Source of the DNA: a virus
Length of the DNA: 64,000 nt
Virus record (IMG/VR): IMGVR_UViG_3300005253_000487
Span: 1-64,000 of that record
Direction: 5' to 3' (one strand)
The notes below the pieces were generated by a model. It was not told the origin of the DNA. It made no database searches and saw only the letters and a list, made by a program, of their open reading frames with translations. This document shows, piece after piece, positions 53,101 to 61,285 of the stretch (position 1 is the first letter of the stretch; each line of letters begins with the position of its first letter). A program made the translations under genes and the position numbers.

Positions 53101-54958
53101 TACTGCAGCTCAGACAAGTTATATCTCGATGCTTGCCTTTGCCGCCTCGGGTGCGGGTGGCGTAGAAGGTCCAGTTCTAACGAAGCGGAAGCGGGCGTAT
53201 GAGGGTGGCGGTGGAGGATCAAGTATCAATGCGCCGCGGGCGACGGCCGAGGTTACGTCGCAAACGACTACTGACGAGACCTTCACGCTGAAAGCGATCG
53301 CCGGCCCCGGGGGATCTTCCAACCTCCAAGTGAAGCACCGGACCCAAGTATCGGGTTCAGCCTTTGGGGGCTTTAGTGCGTGGTTCACCGCACCGAGAAC
53401 CAACGTCACCATTACCCGGCACGCCCGGTTGACGACTATCCTTGAAGTTGTGGCACGCGATGTTAACCGCGGCAACATCGAGTCATTCCCCTATCAATAT
53501 CAGGTGCGTGGGGCAGAACAGCATGTCTTAGACACCGGCAAGAAAAAGCGTGATTGGCAGTTCGACGACAATGAATATGCCGTTATGGCGAGTGCCTCAG
53601 ACGGGAAGACCGCCAACGCGGCTGTCAAGGAGTCCGGTGGTAGGGCCGTCAACCTCCTTTACGCGAAGGCCCTCATCGGCGACCCCGACACGGCCGACGC
53701 AATTGCTAACGGTGCAGTAGCTAGGGTTACTACGAATAATGAAGCGACGGGCGGAGGTCGGGGATTCACTGGGTTAGACTCGTCCGCCAGGTTGGTGACG
53801 GGAACGGTTGTAAAAACGGTGGCGGAGATTGATGACGGTGTCGGTCGTTCTGTAACAGGGCTCTCGGTCTCAGGTGAGGTTACGGTAGGCACCGTTGCAA
53901 AGTCAGTATCTGAAATAGATGATGCTGTTGTTCGGGCAACAGATGGGCTTGATAATGTTGGGCAAGTTAGAAAAGGCTTTCAGTTTGATGAGCGTGTAAT
54001 GGCGCTTACGGTGGAGAACAACGACGATGTGGCAACAGGTACCGTTACGCTTCAGCGCCTCACGACAGTCCACCCCGACACTAAAATTAGCGGCTTCGCG
54101 GGTGGTGCTGCTGGACGCGTGATTGTCATATACCATGCGTCAGGGCCTCCCGCAATACTTCTGAATCTTACAACTTCTGCGGCTGCCAATCAACTACGAC
54201 TCCCGGACAGCCTGCACCACCACATAGAACCGAACACGGCGGCCTGGCTCCACTACGACACCTCCGATTCCAAGTGGCATGTTCTGGGCGTGAGAACACA
54301 CGTCTTCACCGATGACATCCGAGCGGGACAATTTGGTGGCGGAGCCTATTCGTTTGCAGGCGCCTTAACCGTTAATGGAGACTTATTCGCTGGTGCATTC
54401 TTAGACGTTGTTAACGACATAACTGGGGATAGAGTCTTTGCTCTGTCCGACGGTTCCGTGCTCAAAGACACGACTGTTGACCGACTTACTGCTGAAAGTA
54501 TTGTTAAGGTCACAGTTCCGAAAGCTAGTTCTGGTGGTCCACAGGCTGATCTAAGTTGGCATCGGTTCTTTCGGTTTGAGAAAACCGGTCTTGCTGAAAA
54601 TGCCACCCACAACATCTTCAAGATTACTCTTGGAGGTATTAGAAGATCCGTTCATGTCAGAGCTGTAGCTGTCTGGCGATCTCCTGGAGGGTTTGTTTTC
54701 GGTCGTGAGTCTGGTGTTCAAGAGGGAACCATCTGGACCAATGACGGCCCAACCGCAGCCTTTATCCAACTGTCGAATCTTAACTCTGGTACGGGCTCGG
54801 GTGACTCCTACTGGGCAACGCCATCTATTTTCGGGGCAGTGTGTACGTTCAAATTCCATATTAGAGACAACGGTGGGAGCACCACAAACAGCGTAGTAGG
54901 TGCCTATGTCGAGATATGGGACGACGATGTAGACCAGGCAACCGTAGCAATAGTATAG
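50147..54958 (+). CDS. J-like tail tip / host specificity protein
   Basis: 1603 residues from ATG 50147, overlapping the peptidase gene. N-terminal hydrophobic helix, then NDRQATVMENRTDVREHIPL and IYGETRVGANM, the start of the tail-tip J domain (hub). A fibronectin-like pair follows: two roughly 130-residue copies starting GTTVKRTDGSAVVRAELDP and GTTVHTADGSATVRMELSP. The C-terminus is beta-rich and likely contacts the receptor. It is the largest gene in the window. Confidence 0.85.
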   Translation: MGSKVGRIVAGVILTAGSVVALAFGQPQLAYALGSIGLGMLYNEAFGARGLNDRQATVMENRTDVREHIPLIYGETRVGANMIDIRVDDASPDNKRLALVAAFCLGSSDGGDIEGVQTIYLDDKIAWTKGAGLAGVYNGFLPVSDTIQSKFLKVTVHEGATSQTVDADLTALFPTEHPSTSRGRSVCYVTLLAWADSDVYPNGIPRINALIRGQRCFDPRTSTTIYTQNPAVIIRDYLVSTVYGFGVPTADIIEQTFIDMANYCDEIVSLPSAGSQKRFVANGWVDTSKSLSSNLADLATSCRAQVFETGGKWQIHIRRTLAVSGLKLDKGNTVEGSWNFFLPGSRDVPNVMRATYLDPARDYRPDTVQWPDPGAANPALTNDNDFESRFAIDLPYTDNRLRAQQFCLTLTKEMREGIMVTLTAKGELLQGKIGDIVELTYLTPGWVDKPFWIIAMNIKSDFNIDMVLVEYESTVYDLDAQVDQPAIPNTNLPDPHAAPPPTSLVLTADASVAQETNAGVYIPRIRATWVDADHNFVAQYDLEAKPSSVSELWDSFGPVPVGEEYFLVYPVDEQSWDVRIRTVTKSGVKSDWVEETVSVDLGPHAQIGALGTTVKRTDGSAVVRAELDPAVKSVRYVAIVGVAPSWPNDAAVEAGTIITPTATFVDIAFGAGTVLPGERLLIRMVPYAAINGIGPDGSAATHGSIVADLDGTDQPEVRSIAFRVSALGVVDLIIRTMQAKSIKWAVSNSSFPTPVTNANTDSEGVVELLGVDTLITGETLFVAVLAYEAINQGGVVGTVEGRDKYLYALEPTVESVGTTVHTADGSATVRMELSPLVLSIRYATAVGANPSFPNDAAVEAGTIVNTTDTEELTFAPGTVAPGERLLIRIAPYAATGGVGPDSSAATHGKIVADLDGEDQPEVFGLEIEIDDSGVADLAVRTSKTGSVKWVENTTGFVSKATVRSSGTTSNVDADGLFETAGYRTLTAAQTSYISMLAFAASGAGGVEGPVLTKRKRAYEGGGGGSSINAPRATAEVTSQTTTDETFTLKAIAGPGGSSNLQVKHRTQVSGSAFGGFSAWFTAPRTNVTITRHARLTTILEVVARDVNRGNIESFPYQYQVRGAEQHVLDTGKKKRDWQFDDNEYAVMASASDGKTANAAVKESGGRAVNLLYAKALIGDPDTADAIANGAVARVTTNNEATGGGRGFTGLDSSARLVTGTVVKTVAEIDDGVGRSVTGLSVSGEVTVGTVAKSVSEIDDAVVRATDGLDNVGQVRKGFQFDERVMALTVENNDDVATGTVTLQRLTTVHPDTKISGFAGGAAGRVIVIYHASGPPAILLNLTTSAAANQLRLPDSLHHHIEPNTAAWLHYDTSDSKWHVLGVRTHVFTDDIRAGQFGGGAYSFAGALTVNGDLFAGAFLDVVNDITGDRVFALSDGSVLKDTTVDRLTAESIVKVTVPKASSGGPQADLSWHRFFRFEKTGLAENATHNIFKITLGGIRRSVHVRAVAVWRSPGGFVFGRESGVQEGTIWTNDGPTAAFIQLSNLNSGTGSGDSYWATPSIFGAVCTFKFHIRDNGGSTTNSVVGAYVEIWDDDVDQATVAIV

Positions 54959-54970
54959 GGGGGGATTTTA

Positions 54971-55231
54971 ATGAGTCTCAGAGAAGAACTTCTCAGTGAA
55001 CCCGTCAATATCGTACGGGATAAAGAAAGATTGGTTGATGTAACCATTCGGAGTTTACCGGATGGTGACTCTTTGGTGGGTAGTTGGGAGGCACCCGACG
55101 TCCACGGCCAGATGCTGCGCTATAACCGCACGGTAGACGAAGTGTTGGCCGCGGATCTCATACGACGATTCGACACACTTACAGTGACAGCATTGATAGA
55201 CGCGGTGGCAGAGGACACTAAACAAAAGTAG
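54971..55231 (+). CDS. 86-residue protein after the tail tip gene
   Basis: GGGGGG lies 7-12 bases before ATG 54971. LLSEPVNIVRDKERLVDVTI and SLVGSWEAPDVHGQMLRYNR suggest a small virion or tail-completion protein. Unknown family. Confidence 0.5.
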   Translation: MSLREELLSEPVNIVRDKERLVDVTIRSLPDGDSLVGSWEAPDVHGQMLRYNRTVDEVLAADLIRRFDTLTVTALIDAVAEDTKQK

Positions 55232-55238
55232 GGGTGTT

Positions 55239-55787
55239 ATGGCTGATCGAATTGGGAAACTGTGCGACGATTGTCAGAAATGCGGCGAGGAGAAGGTGAT
55301 CGGACTTTGCAGTTGCCCGGTGATGTATATGGTGGTTGGGACGTTCGAGAGCGGCTATATCGAGGATGATGTTGTACTGCCGCGGTTTGGCTGGGAAATC
55401 TTTGCCGACTACCACGAAGATACCGATCGCCTGGTGCAGCTGAATTTGACCCGTGTGGAATTGTGTGGGTGCTGTTGGGTCAAACGGCTCTCGCGACCCA
55501 AGGCGCTCGAGGAGGTCACGGGGGCACAATACTGTGTGGAGCGGAGGGCGGCTTACTGGAAAGCGAATCCGGCGGCGGCGAAAGCAAAGGCGGAGAGAGA
55601 AGCGGCGGCGGAGGCGGAGGTGGAGAGGGTGGAGGCGCATAGGGTGGCAGTGGCGAGGGCGGCAGCAATGGCAGAGTTGGAAAAAGAGGCGTACGCCGAA
55701 GCACGCGAGCGGGTGGCGCTGGAGGCAGCGACAGAGGAGTCTACAGAGGGAGGAGACGATGGCACGGAAGATCAAGGCGACGGTTGA
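55239..55787 (+). CDS. Cysteine-rich protein with Ala/Glu coiled coil
   Basis: 182 residues. The N-terminal 100 contain many cysteines (CDDCQKCGEEKVIGLCSCP, CGCCW) that can bind zinc. From about residue 112 it is an Ala/Glu/Arg coil (AKAKAEREAAAEAEVERVEA) with an acidic end. Probably a structural or scaffolding factor. It overlaps the next gene by 29 bases. Confidence 0.55.
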   Translation: MADRIGKLCDDCQKCGEEKVIGLCSCPVMYMVVGTFESGYIEDDVVLPRFGWEIFADYHEDTDRLVQLNLTRVELCGCCWVKRLSRPKALEEVTGAQYCVERRAAYWKANPAAAKAKAEREAAAEAEVERVEAHRVAVARAAAMAELEKEAYAEARERVALEAATEESTEGGDDGTEDQGDG

Positions 55788-56022
55788 GACGAACGACGGC
55801 GCCGGCCCGCGCGATGTCGTACACTGCGAGGCGTGTGGTCGGGATGTTGTTATAGATGTTGATGGAAGCCCTGTTGGTTGTGAAATAGACCGCCGCACAA
55901 AGCTACGTGCTCTAGTGGACCGTGGTAAGTATCATCTGCAAAAGGATCTCACTTGCCTAGAATCTGCACTACCTGCGCATTGTGAAACGTGTGATTTTAA
56001 AGAAGGCGAAGAAGAGGGATAA
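55759..56022 (+). CDS. 87-residue zinc-binding protein
   Basis: Start fixed by GGAGGAGACG before ATG 55759. CEACGRDVV near residue 24 and CETCDFKE near 78 could form a zinc ribbon. Acidic C-terminus. Unknown role ahead of the lysis genes. Confidence 0.55.
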   Translation: MARKIKATVETNDGAGPRDVVHCEACGRDVVIDVDGSPVGCEIDRRTKLRALVDRGKYHLQKDLTCLESALPAHCETCDFKEGEEEG

Positions 56023-56075
56023 CTATTCCGTGGGGGGTCCTTAATGCGCCTGCACAGTCTGGGGGGAAGTGAAAA

Positions 56076-56420
56076 ATGAGCACAGCAAACGAACAGTGGT
56101 GGGAACGCCTCGGTCGTATGATAGGTGGCTGGGCACTCGCGCTTCTTGTGATTTGGAAGTATCCTGTGCCACCTGATGGTATTGAGTTCATGGAAGCCAC
56201 GGTGCGGTGGGGCTTCCTTGCCTCACTCATCGCCTTGGGTGTCGGCATGGCGCACAGTACTGTCTTTGGTATTGTGTTGGGTTATATGGGCCGTTGGTAT
56301 TCTTTCTTGCGCCGGGGTAAGCGTAACGGTGGACCCGTGGCGCCCACATCTGTAGAGGAAGGCACGCGTGTCCAATCTGCTGTTACAGGCAGTGACAAGA
56401 AACAACGAGGGAGCAAATGA
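56076..56420 (+). CDS. Holin-like membrane protein
   Basis: 114 residues with two hydrophobic helices, MIGGWALALLVIWKYPVPP and WGFLASLIALGVGMAHSTVF, then a basic Lys/Arg tail. Size, topology and the ATGA overlap with the endolysin gene fit a holin. It would form the membrane lesion that releases the endolysin. Confidence 0.7.
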   Translation: MSTANEQWWERLGRMIGGWALALLVIWKYPVPPDGIEFMEATVRWGFLASLIALGVGMAHSTVFGIVLGYMGRWYSFLRRGKRNGGPVAPTSVEEGTRVQSAVTGSDKKQRGSK

Positions 56421-56995
56421 CACCTCCGACAATCATAGAGCAGCTGGTCGAGTGGCATGGTATTCGTCATCGCAACGTCGAAGGCATTGTGACGCACGCG
56501 ATGGGTGAGTATATCGTCGTGCCAGGTAAAGGGACCTTCCATGCTACGGAATTCCTCGAACGCTCCCCGGAGCTGGTTGGGAAGACGCTATCGGCACATT
56601 GTCTTGGGCAGCCCAACGGTGAGATTGTTCGCCTGGTGCCTGATGATAGACTTGCCTGGCACGCAGGTGAGTCGCGCTTGGGTGACTTGATTGGGTTGAA
56701 CAAAACATTCCTTGGGTACGAGTGGTTGGTGCCCGGAGAGTGGCACATTACAGCGTTCAACGACGCCATGCGAACAGGGAAGGCGCAGTTTACGCCCGAG
56801 CAGTATGAGAGTGGTGGATGGCAATACGCTCAGTGGATGAACGCCTACGATTTTGGGAGGCACCGTGTAGTAACGCACGCGCAGGTCGCCGGTGATGATG
56901 TGCGTGGACCTGGTCGGGGGAAGCTAGACCCCGGCGTTGGTTTCAACCAAGGGCGCTTGTCCATTGCCATTGACCGTATACGTGCAAACGATTAG
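56417..56995 (+). CDS. Endolysin, N-acetylmuramoyl-L-alanine amidase
   Basis: 192 residues. Amidase_2 layout: IVTHAMGEYIV with zinc-ligand-like His27, TLSAHCLGQPNGEIVRL with His61, LAWHAGES with His82, and RHRVVTHAQVA with GRGKLDPG at the end (second zinc site and catalytic Lys/Asp). It cuts the peptide from muramic acid in host peptidoglycan. No signal peptide, so it depends on the holin. Confidence 0.82.
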   Translation: MTPPTIIEQLVEWHGIRHRNVEGIVTHAMGEYIVVPGKGTFHATEFLERSPELVGKTLSAHCLGQPNGEIVRLVPDDRLAWHAGESRLGDLIGLNKTFLGYEWLVPGEWHITAFNDAMRTGKAQFTPEQYESGGWQYAQWMNAYDFGRHRVVTHAQVAGDDVRGPGRGKLDPGVGFNQGRLSIAIDRIRAND

Positions 56996-57003
56996 GAGGT
57001 AAC

Positions 57004-57747
57004 ATGACAGGGCAACAAAAGGTCATCGTTGGGTTCACTATCGTGCTCGTGCTTCTAAGCACAGTGCTGGGTCTCGCGCTTCGTGCCAAGCAACGTGCAG
57101 AACGTGACCTGGATGTTGCTGTAGCTAACACCGCGGCGGCCCAGACGGCACAGCTACGCATGGAGGAGGAGGGTCGGGCAACGGTCCTTCGGTTGCAGCT
57201 ACAGCACGACTCGGACAGCATTGCACAATTGGCGCTCGCTAATGTATCGGCAGCACTCCTGCGGATGAATGATTCCTTGGGTGTGCAGGTCAAGGCGTTG
57301 ACGGAGGTGAAGGTAACGTTCGAAGCGCGGATGCAAGAGTTTGATGAAGCGTTAGTAGAGATGGCGGACGCGGTAACGCCGCAAGGGGATACGGTGCGGA
57401 TAGCAGCCTTCGTAGAAGAGGGGCCGCCCGTGGAAGGTGAGATCGTGGTCGAGGTACCCAAGAACCCCGCCGCTCCCATCATGTTGACGACAGTGCTGCG
57501 GCCCACGCCATGGGACGCCACGCTTCAGTTAGGCTGTACGAAAGACAACGTAGCCAGCTTTGCATTAGACTCCCCGGACTGGGTCCCGTTAACAATTGAG
57601 TTAGGTGTAGTAGACCAGGAAGTGTGCCTGCCCCTCGCCAACACTACCTTCGCGGGCAAGTTGTTCAGCCTGGACGTGTCGAAGGTAGTGTGGGCAGGCG
57701 CCGGAGGGTTAGTGGCCCTATTACTCCTTGGCACGTTGGGTAATTAG
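57004..57747 (+). CDS. Spanin-like membrane coiled-coil protein
   Basis: 247 residues. N-terminal transmembrane helix (VIVGFTIVLVLLSTVLGLAL), long periplasmic coil (about 30-130), a beta-rich part, and a second C-terminal hydrophobic helix (VWAGAGGLVALLLLGTLG). N-terminal anchor plus coiled coil after the endolysin gene is the pattern of inner-membrane spanins. The second helix is atypical and may mark a different topology. Confidence 0.55.
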   Translation: MTGQQKVIVGFTIVLVLLSTVLGLALRAKQRAERDLDVAVANTAAAQTAQLRMEEEGRATVLRLQLQHDSDSIAQLALANVSAALLRMNDSLGVQVKALTEVKVTFEARMQEFDEALVEMADAVTPQGDTVRIAAFVEEGPPVEGEIVVEVPKNPAAPIMLTTVLRPTPWDATLQLGCTKDNVASFALDSPDWVPLTIELGVVDQEVCLPLANTTFAGKLFSLDVSKVVWAGAGGLVALLLLGTLGN

Positions 57748-57751
57748 AGCG

Positions 57752-58177
57752 CTACCGGTGGGTGCTAACAATGGACCGGCCCATACGCGTAGTGGTTGCT
57801 CCACGGGGTATGGGCGTGTCGTCCGTGCCCGCCACCATCAACTTACCATTAAGGAAGAACACCGCGCATTTATAACGCGGGTGTCTGTCTGATAGTAATG
57901 CGTACCAATACAAGCCAGGCTTCGTTGGCGGTGTTGCTGTCCATCTGGGTGTCCTAGTCCTAGCTGGCGGTATTGCTGCCTCACTTGTGTAACCATCTAA
58001 GCGTAAGGCTTCCTCGAGGTCGTCTGAGAATTCTGCGTCCACGGGTCGACGCCACACAGCATAGGTGGCTAGAATATCCTGGGCCATGGGATCCTTAGTA
58101 CTCAGTGGTACCTTACCCGCGGGACATCCTGGATACTTGTCACTCTTAAACTCGCCGTTGACTAAATGTGCGCCCAT
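57752..58177 (-). CDS. Hypothetical 141-residue protein
   Basis: GGAGAG upstream of ATG 58177. It ends 4 bases from the end of the spanin-like gene, so the two operons converge with no room for a separate terminator. TPPTKPGLYWYALLSDRH resembles a small beta-rich domain found in phage early proteins. Function unknown. Confidence 0.55.
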   Translation of the reverse strand: MGAHLVNGEFKSDKYPGCPAGKVPLSTKDPMAQDILATYAVWRRPVDAEFSDDLEEALRLDGYTSEAAIPPARTRTPRWTATPPTKPGLYWYALLSDRHPRYKCAVFFLNGKLMVAGTDDTPIPRGATTTRMGRSIVSTHR

Positions 58178-58180
58178 GAA

Positions 58181-58432
58181 TTACTCTCCAGGCTTATGGT
58201 CAATACAGTAACAACAATACTTCCCAATCTGTGCCACGGATACGTCACACACGATACACCAACGCTTTCCTATGCGTGCTACCTCACGCGTGTGATAGAC
58301 CTTACCTTCAGGTAGCCTACGGTGACAGAATTTGCACAGGGTATAGAGTGTGGGGTTGTCTGGTAGCTCTACTGCATTGCTCTCCTCCAGCTTGCACCTT
58401 GCACAGATCACCGAGGCGCCCCCGCGGACCAT
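58181..58432 (-). CDS. Double zinc-finger protein
   Basis: 83 residues with four cysteine pairs: CARCKLEES, CKFCHRRLP, CIVCD and CCYCID. This is enough for two zinc sites, in a layout like bacterial DksA/TraR or HNH-associated ribbons. Upstream, 58433-58526 may hold another 28-residue peptide (start 58522) of low support. Confidence 0.65.
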   Translation of the reverse strand: MVRGGASVICARCKLEESNAVELPDNPTLYTLCKFCHRRLPEGKVYHTREVARIGKRWCIVCDVSVAQIGKYCCYCIDHKPGE

Positions 58433-58526
58433 AGCTTAAATCCAAGGAACCCCCCATATAGCGCGGCATTGGACGCGGGTGGGGGGAACACACTGTAGAT
58501 GTACTGTACATGGGAAGCGCATGGGT

Positions 58527-58682
58527 TCACGCTTCCCAACCGTACCAGAACGTTCGGCCGAACAATGCAAACCAACGTTCCCATTGACGAGCATGACGAG
58601 TGAACCCAACCCCAAAGAACTTGCCCCAACCATTGGTCCTTTCAACCTCATTGTGGAAACGAGACCCGGCGTAGAAACCCAT
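58527..58682 (-). CDS. 51-residue Trp/Phe-rich protein
   Basis: Short ORF starting 3 bases after the queD-like stop: MGFYAGSRFHNEVERTNGWG, ending TFWYGWEA. Aromatic and basic. Tight spacing in the operon supports it. Unknown function. Confidence 0.5.
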   Translation of the reverse strand: MGFYAGSRFHNEVERTNGWGKFFGVGFTRHARQWERWFALFGRTFWYGWEA

Positions 58683-58684
58683 TG

Positions 58685-59188
58685 CTACTCCGCGGGGATC
58701 AAATACGTGGCTGTGCAATTGGGCGTTTCCCACACCTCGACAGACGTGAGGCGTGCGCCCTTGATGGTTGTGTTGAGCGCCGTGTGCAAGGGGCCGGCGA
58801 TCAGACCTGCCCAATACTTCGCCAACTCCTCGGCGGTCGGGATGCATGGGACGGGTACAATACTGTTTCCTAGAAGGGCAACCCTCCTGTCGAGGTAGCT
58901 CACCAGTCGGTCTTCAGGATGTCTTGCCATTACTAATGGGTCAAGCTCCCATAGCATGAAGCAGTGATCAAACTTGGCATGAATGTGTTCCATCATTACG
59001 CGTTTGATGGCGCCGAAGTCTATTATCATACCACTGTCAGGTGCGTTGGTGCTGGGCGACACAAGACTGAGTGCGGACACGCTGGCGATGATCTTGTAGC
59101 GATGCCCATGTAGGTGTCGGCACCGGGAGTCGTGGAAAGGAACGCGGTGCCCAGCGTCGATCTCAATTGTGCGACGGACGACGTACAT
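58685..59188 (-). CDS. queD: 6-carboxy-tetrahydropterin synthase-like (QueD)
   Basis: 167 residues from ATG 59188, with AAAAGGAG upstream. Zinc ligands His14, His27 and His29 and the catalytic Cys23 are in IDAGHRVPFHDSRCRHLHGH. DFGAIK, the FDHCFML pair, PTAEELAKYW and VEVWET are all QueD landmarks. It converts dihydroneopterin triphosphate towards preQ0. In phages such genes supply 7-deazaguanine for DNA modification. No other queuosine gene is in this window. Confidence 0.85.
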   Translation of the reverse strand: MYVVRRTIEIDAGHRVPFHDSRCRHLHGHRYKIIASVSALSLVSPSTNAPDSGMIIDFGAIKRVMMEHIHAKFDHCFMLWELDPLVMARHPEDRLVSYLDRRVALLGNSIVPVPCIPTAEELAKYWAGLIAGPLHTALNTTIKGARLTSVEVWETPNCTATYLIPAE

Positions 59189-59204
59189 GAATGCTCCTTT
59201 TGTG

Positions 59205-59768
59205 TTATGTGACATCAAACATGTCTGGGACACTAGGTAGTCTGTCAAACAATTCATCTGGTGTGTAGTACTCCAGTAACAAGTCGAGGCGGATGATACC
59301 GAAACCCATCGTCTCATCACGATACGTAATGAGGCGGCCTAGTGTTGGACGGTATGCCCACAATGCTTCTGCCAGCCACGTGGGCATGATTGCTAGAACG
59401 GGGCGCACGTTTTGTCTGCAGATGAGGAGTGGGATAAACGTGTTGGAAAGCTTCGCTGCTTCCGCCTCCAACTTGCGCCACCAACCACGGATGTTCTGTG
59501 CGGGTTTCATGGTGTAGAGTTCCCACAGCAGATCGCCCTTTCGATGTTTGCATTCCACAATGAAGCGTCGACGGAACTTCTCCCCCTCAGGTCCATTAGG
59601 CGCAAGGTCTCCAGCTTGTCTCCACTCCTCACCTGCCGCCCACCCTCCACTTAGTCTTGTTGGGATGAGTTGCTTGGCATCCTCCCCATAGGTAAGCCAC
59701 TTGGATAGCTGACGCCCAATGAAATTCTCGAAGCGATTGCCTTTAGACTTGCCCCGTCCTGGTTTCAT
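59205..59768 (-). CDS. PD-(D/E)XK nuclease-like protein
   Basis: 187 residues. KGNRFENFIGRQLSKWLTYG opens the fold. WRQAGDLAPNG supplies the Asp, and RRFIVECKHRKGDLLW gives the E-x-K of the active site near residue 72. Resembles phage Holliday-junction-resolvase or RecB-type nucleases that act on DNA ends or junctions. Exact substrate unknown. Confidence 0.72.
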   Translation of the reverse strand: MKPGRGKSKGNRFENFIGRQLSKWLTYGEDAKQLIPTRLSGGWAAGEEWRQAGDLAPNGPEGEKFRRRFIVECKHRKGDLLWELYTMKPAQNIRGWWRKLEAEAAKLSNTFIPLLICRQNVRPVLAIMPTWLAEALWAYRPTLGRLITYRDETMGFGIIRLDLLLEYYTPDELFDRLPSVPDMFDVT

Positions 59769-59827
59769 ATCGTGTCCTTGTAACCACAGTCACAGAAGTC
59801 ACGGCCGCTTCCATTGTTCACGCCCAT
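59765..59827 (-). CDS. Possible 20-residue peptide
   Basis: ATG 59827 with GGGAG at good spacing; MGVNNGSGRDFCDCGYKDTI ends in ATGA overlap with the nuclease gene. It may instead be the end of a 42-residue ORF from 59893. The gap 59828-59924 also carries a protein-like frame right after the Nudix stop (see findings). Confidence 0.35.
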   Translation of the reverse strand: MGVNNGSGRDFCDCGYKDTI

Positions 59828-59924
59828 CAACTTCTCCCGCGTACCAGCGTGCCGTACACCAACGATGGGGCGGGTCGGCAAAGCATTCGCCATAAACAAT
59901 GCCACCAAATCTTAATAATGGTTT

Positions 59925-60380
59925 TCACACTACCCCATCACTTTCACGTACGACGTAAGGCCACACGTTGCCAACAAGACCGTCTGGGCCTTGCAGCGCC
60001 ATGGGGATGAGCCAGCGGAGGTTGGGCATGATGGGCCAATTGTGCAGCACCTTGATAGGCGTCCAGAGTACCTGTTCGTCCGTCATGCTACGAATGTTGA
60101 CCTGAGCAAATGAACGGTAGAAGTGGACTACTCCTTGCGTCTCATGTCCTGTATCATGGATGGTGCAGAAATGTTCCCAGTCTATAACGTCTGCCTCGGC
60201 TTCCTCGCGGAACTCTCGGCGCATGGCTTCGAGTCCAGACTCCCCGGGTTCTATCTTCCCGCCTATACCGTTACGATGCCCTGCCTGCCACTCGGGATGG
60301 TTTTTGGTAATGAGAACAACCCGTGCGTCGTGTAACGGGCTGTCGAATAGGAAGCCGACGACGTACTCGATAGTCTTCAT
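59925..60380 (-). CDS. Nudix hydrolase
   Basis: 151 residues. The Nudix box is complete: GGKIEPGESGLEAMRREF followed by REEAEA near residues 40-63 (GX5EX7REUXEEXGU, with Ala in place of the last Gly). Nudix enzymes hydrolyse nucleoside diphosphates linked to another group. Coupled by ATGA to the thymidylate synthase gene, it may clean or supply the dNTP pool. Confidence 0.85.
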   Translation of the reverse strand: MKTIEYVVGFLFDSPLHDARVVLITKNHPEWQAGHRNGIGGKIEPGESGLEAMRREFREEAEADVIDWEHFCTIHDTGHETQGVVHFYRSFAQVNIRSMTDEQVLWTPIKVLHNWPIMPNLRWLIPMALQGPDGLVGNVWPYVVRESDGVV

Positions 60381-61285
60381 ACAGCAATGTCTGCCTTGAT
60401 GGGTGGGTGTGGATTGTAATTGTGCAGGATGATGTCCGTGGCTGTGAAGTCGTCAATCTGTTCCACGTTCACGTTCAGGGACACCTTGGGCAATTGCCTA
60501 CTTCCGCGCTCGATTTGTGTCTCCGCTTGTTCAAAATGATTGTGGTAGAGATGCACATCTCCGAATGAGATGGTCAATGTGTTAGCCTTCAGCCCTGTCA
60601 CACGCGCCACCATCATTGTTAGCAGTGCATAGCTGGCAATGTTGAAGGGGACACCGAGGAATACGTCGGCGCTCCGCATATACATATGGCAATTGAGGTA
60701 GACGGGGTGTGGTCCGCCAGCCTGATACGCGTCCGCGGCCTCTGGTGACACTAGCACTGCGGCCCTCATGCGTTCCTCTTCGTGTGCAACTCCAGGGGTT
60801 ACTTGGAATTGGAAGAGTAGATGGCAGGGTGGTAGACCCATCCGTGGGATGAGTGGAACGTTCCATGCATTGACAATGAGTCTGCGGGACCATGGATTGT
60901 TTTTGATCTCATCGATTACTTGTGCAAGTTGGTCAATGCCTTCTTGCCTCCCCACGGTGTAGTCAGGCCAATGCCTCCATTGATAACCGTAGACTGGTCC
61001 AACATTGCCAACATTGTCTGCCCACTCATCCCAAATACGGACGCCCTTGTCTTGTAGGGATGTGATGTTCTGCTCCCCGCGGATGAACCACAGCAACTCC
61101 TCGACGACGCCCTTCCACCAAACCTTCTTGGTGGTGAGGAGTGGGAAGTTGTTGCCAATGTGGGTGAGGTTTAACTGTTCGCCGAAGAGGGATCGGCGCC
61201 CGGTACCCGTGCGGTCGGGCATGTCGTAACCGCGACTCATGATCCGGCGGATAAGATAGAGGTATCCTTGGTCAGCATAATTCAT
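60377..61285 (-). CDS. thyA: Thymidylate synthase family enzyme
   Basis: 302 residues. RTGTGRRSLFG is the phosphate-binding loop, LPPCHLLFQF holds the catalytic Cys near 153, and RSADVFLGVPFNIASYALLT contains the Asn that selects dUMP. It methylates dUMP to dTMP with methylene-tetrahydrofolate. Sequence alone does not exclude a dUMP hydroxymethylase, the variant used by phages with modified thymine. Compared with the common RSCDVFLG, Cys is replaced by Ala. ATGA overlaps at both ends. Confidence 0.9.
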   Translation of the reverse strand: MNYADQGYLYLIRRIMSRGYDMPDRTGTGRRSLFGEQLNLTHIGNNFPLLTTKKVWWKGVVEELLWFIRGEQNITSLQDKGVRIWDEWADNVGNVGPVYGYQWRHWPDYTVGRQEGIDQLAQVIDEIKNNPWSRRLIVNAWNVPLIPRMGLPPCHLLFQFQVTPGVAHEEERMRAAVLVSPEAADAYQAGGPHPVYLNCHMYMRSADVFLGVPFNIASYALLTMMVARVTGLKANTLTISFGDVHLYHNHFEQAETQIERGSRQLPKVSLNVNVEQIDDFTATDIILHNYNPHPPIKADIAV

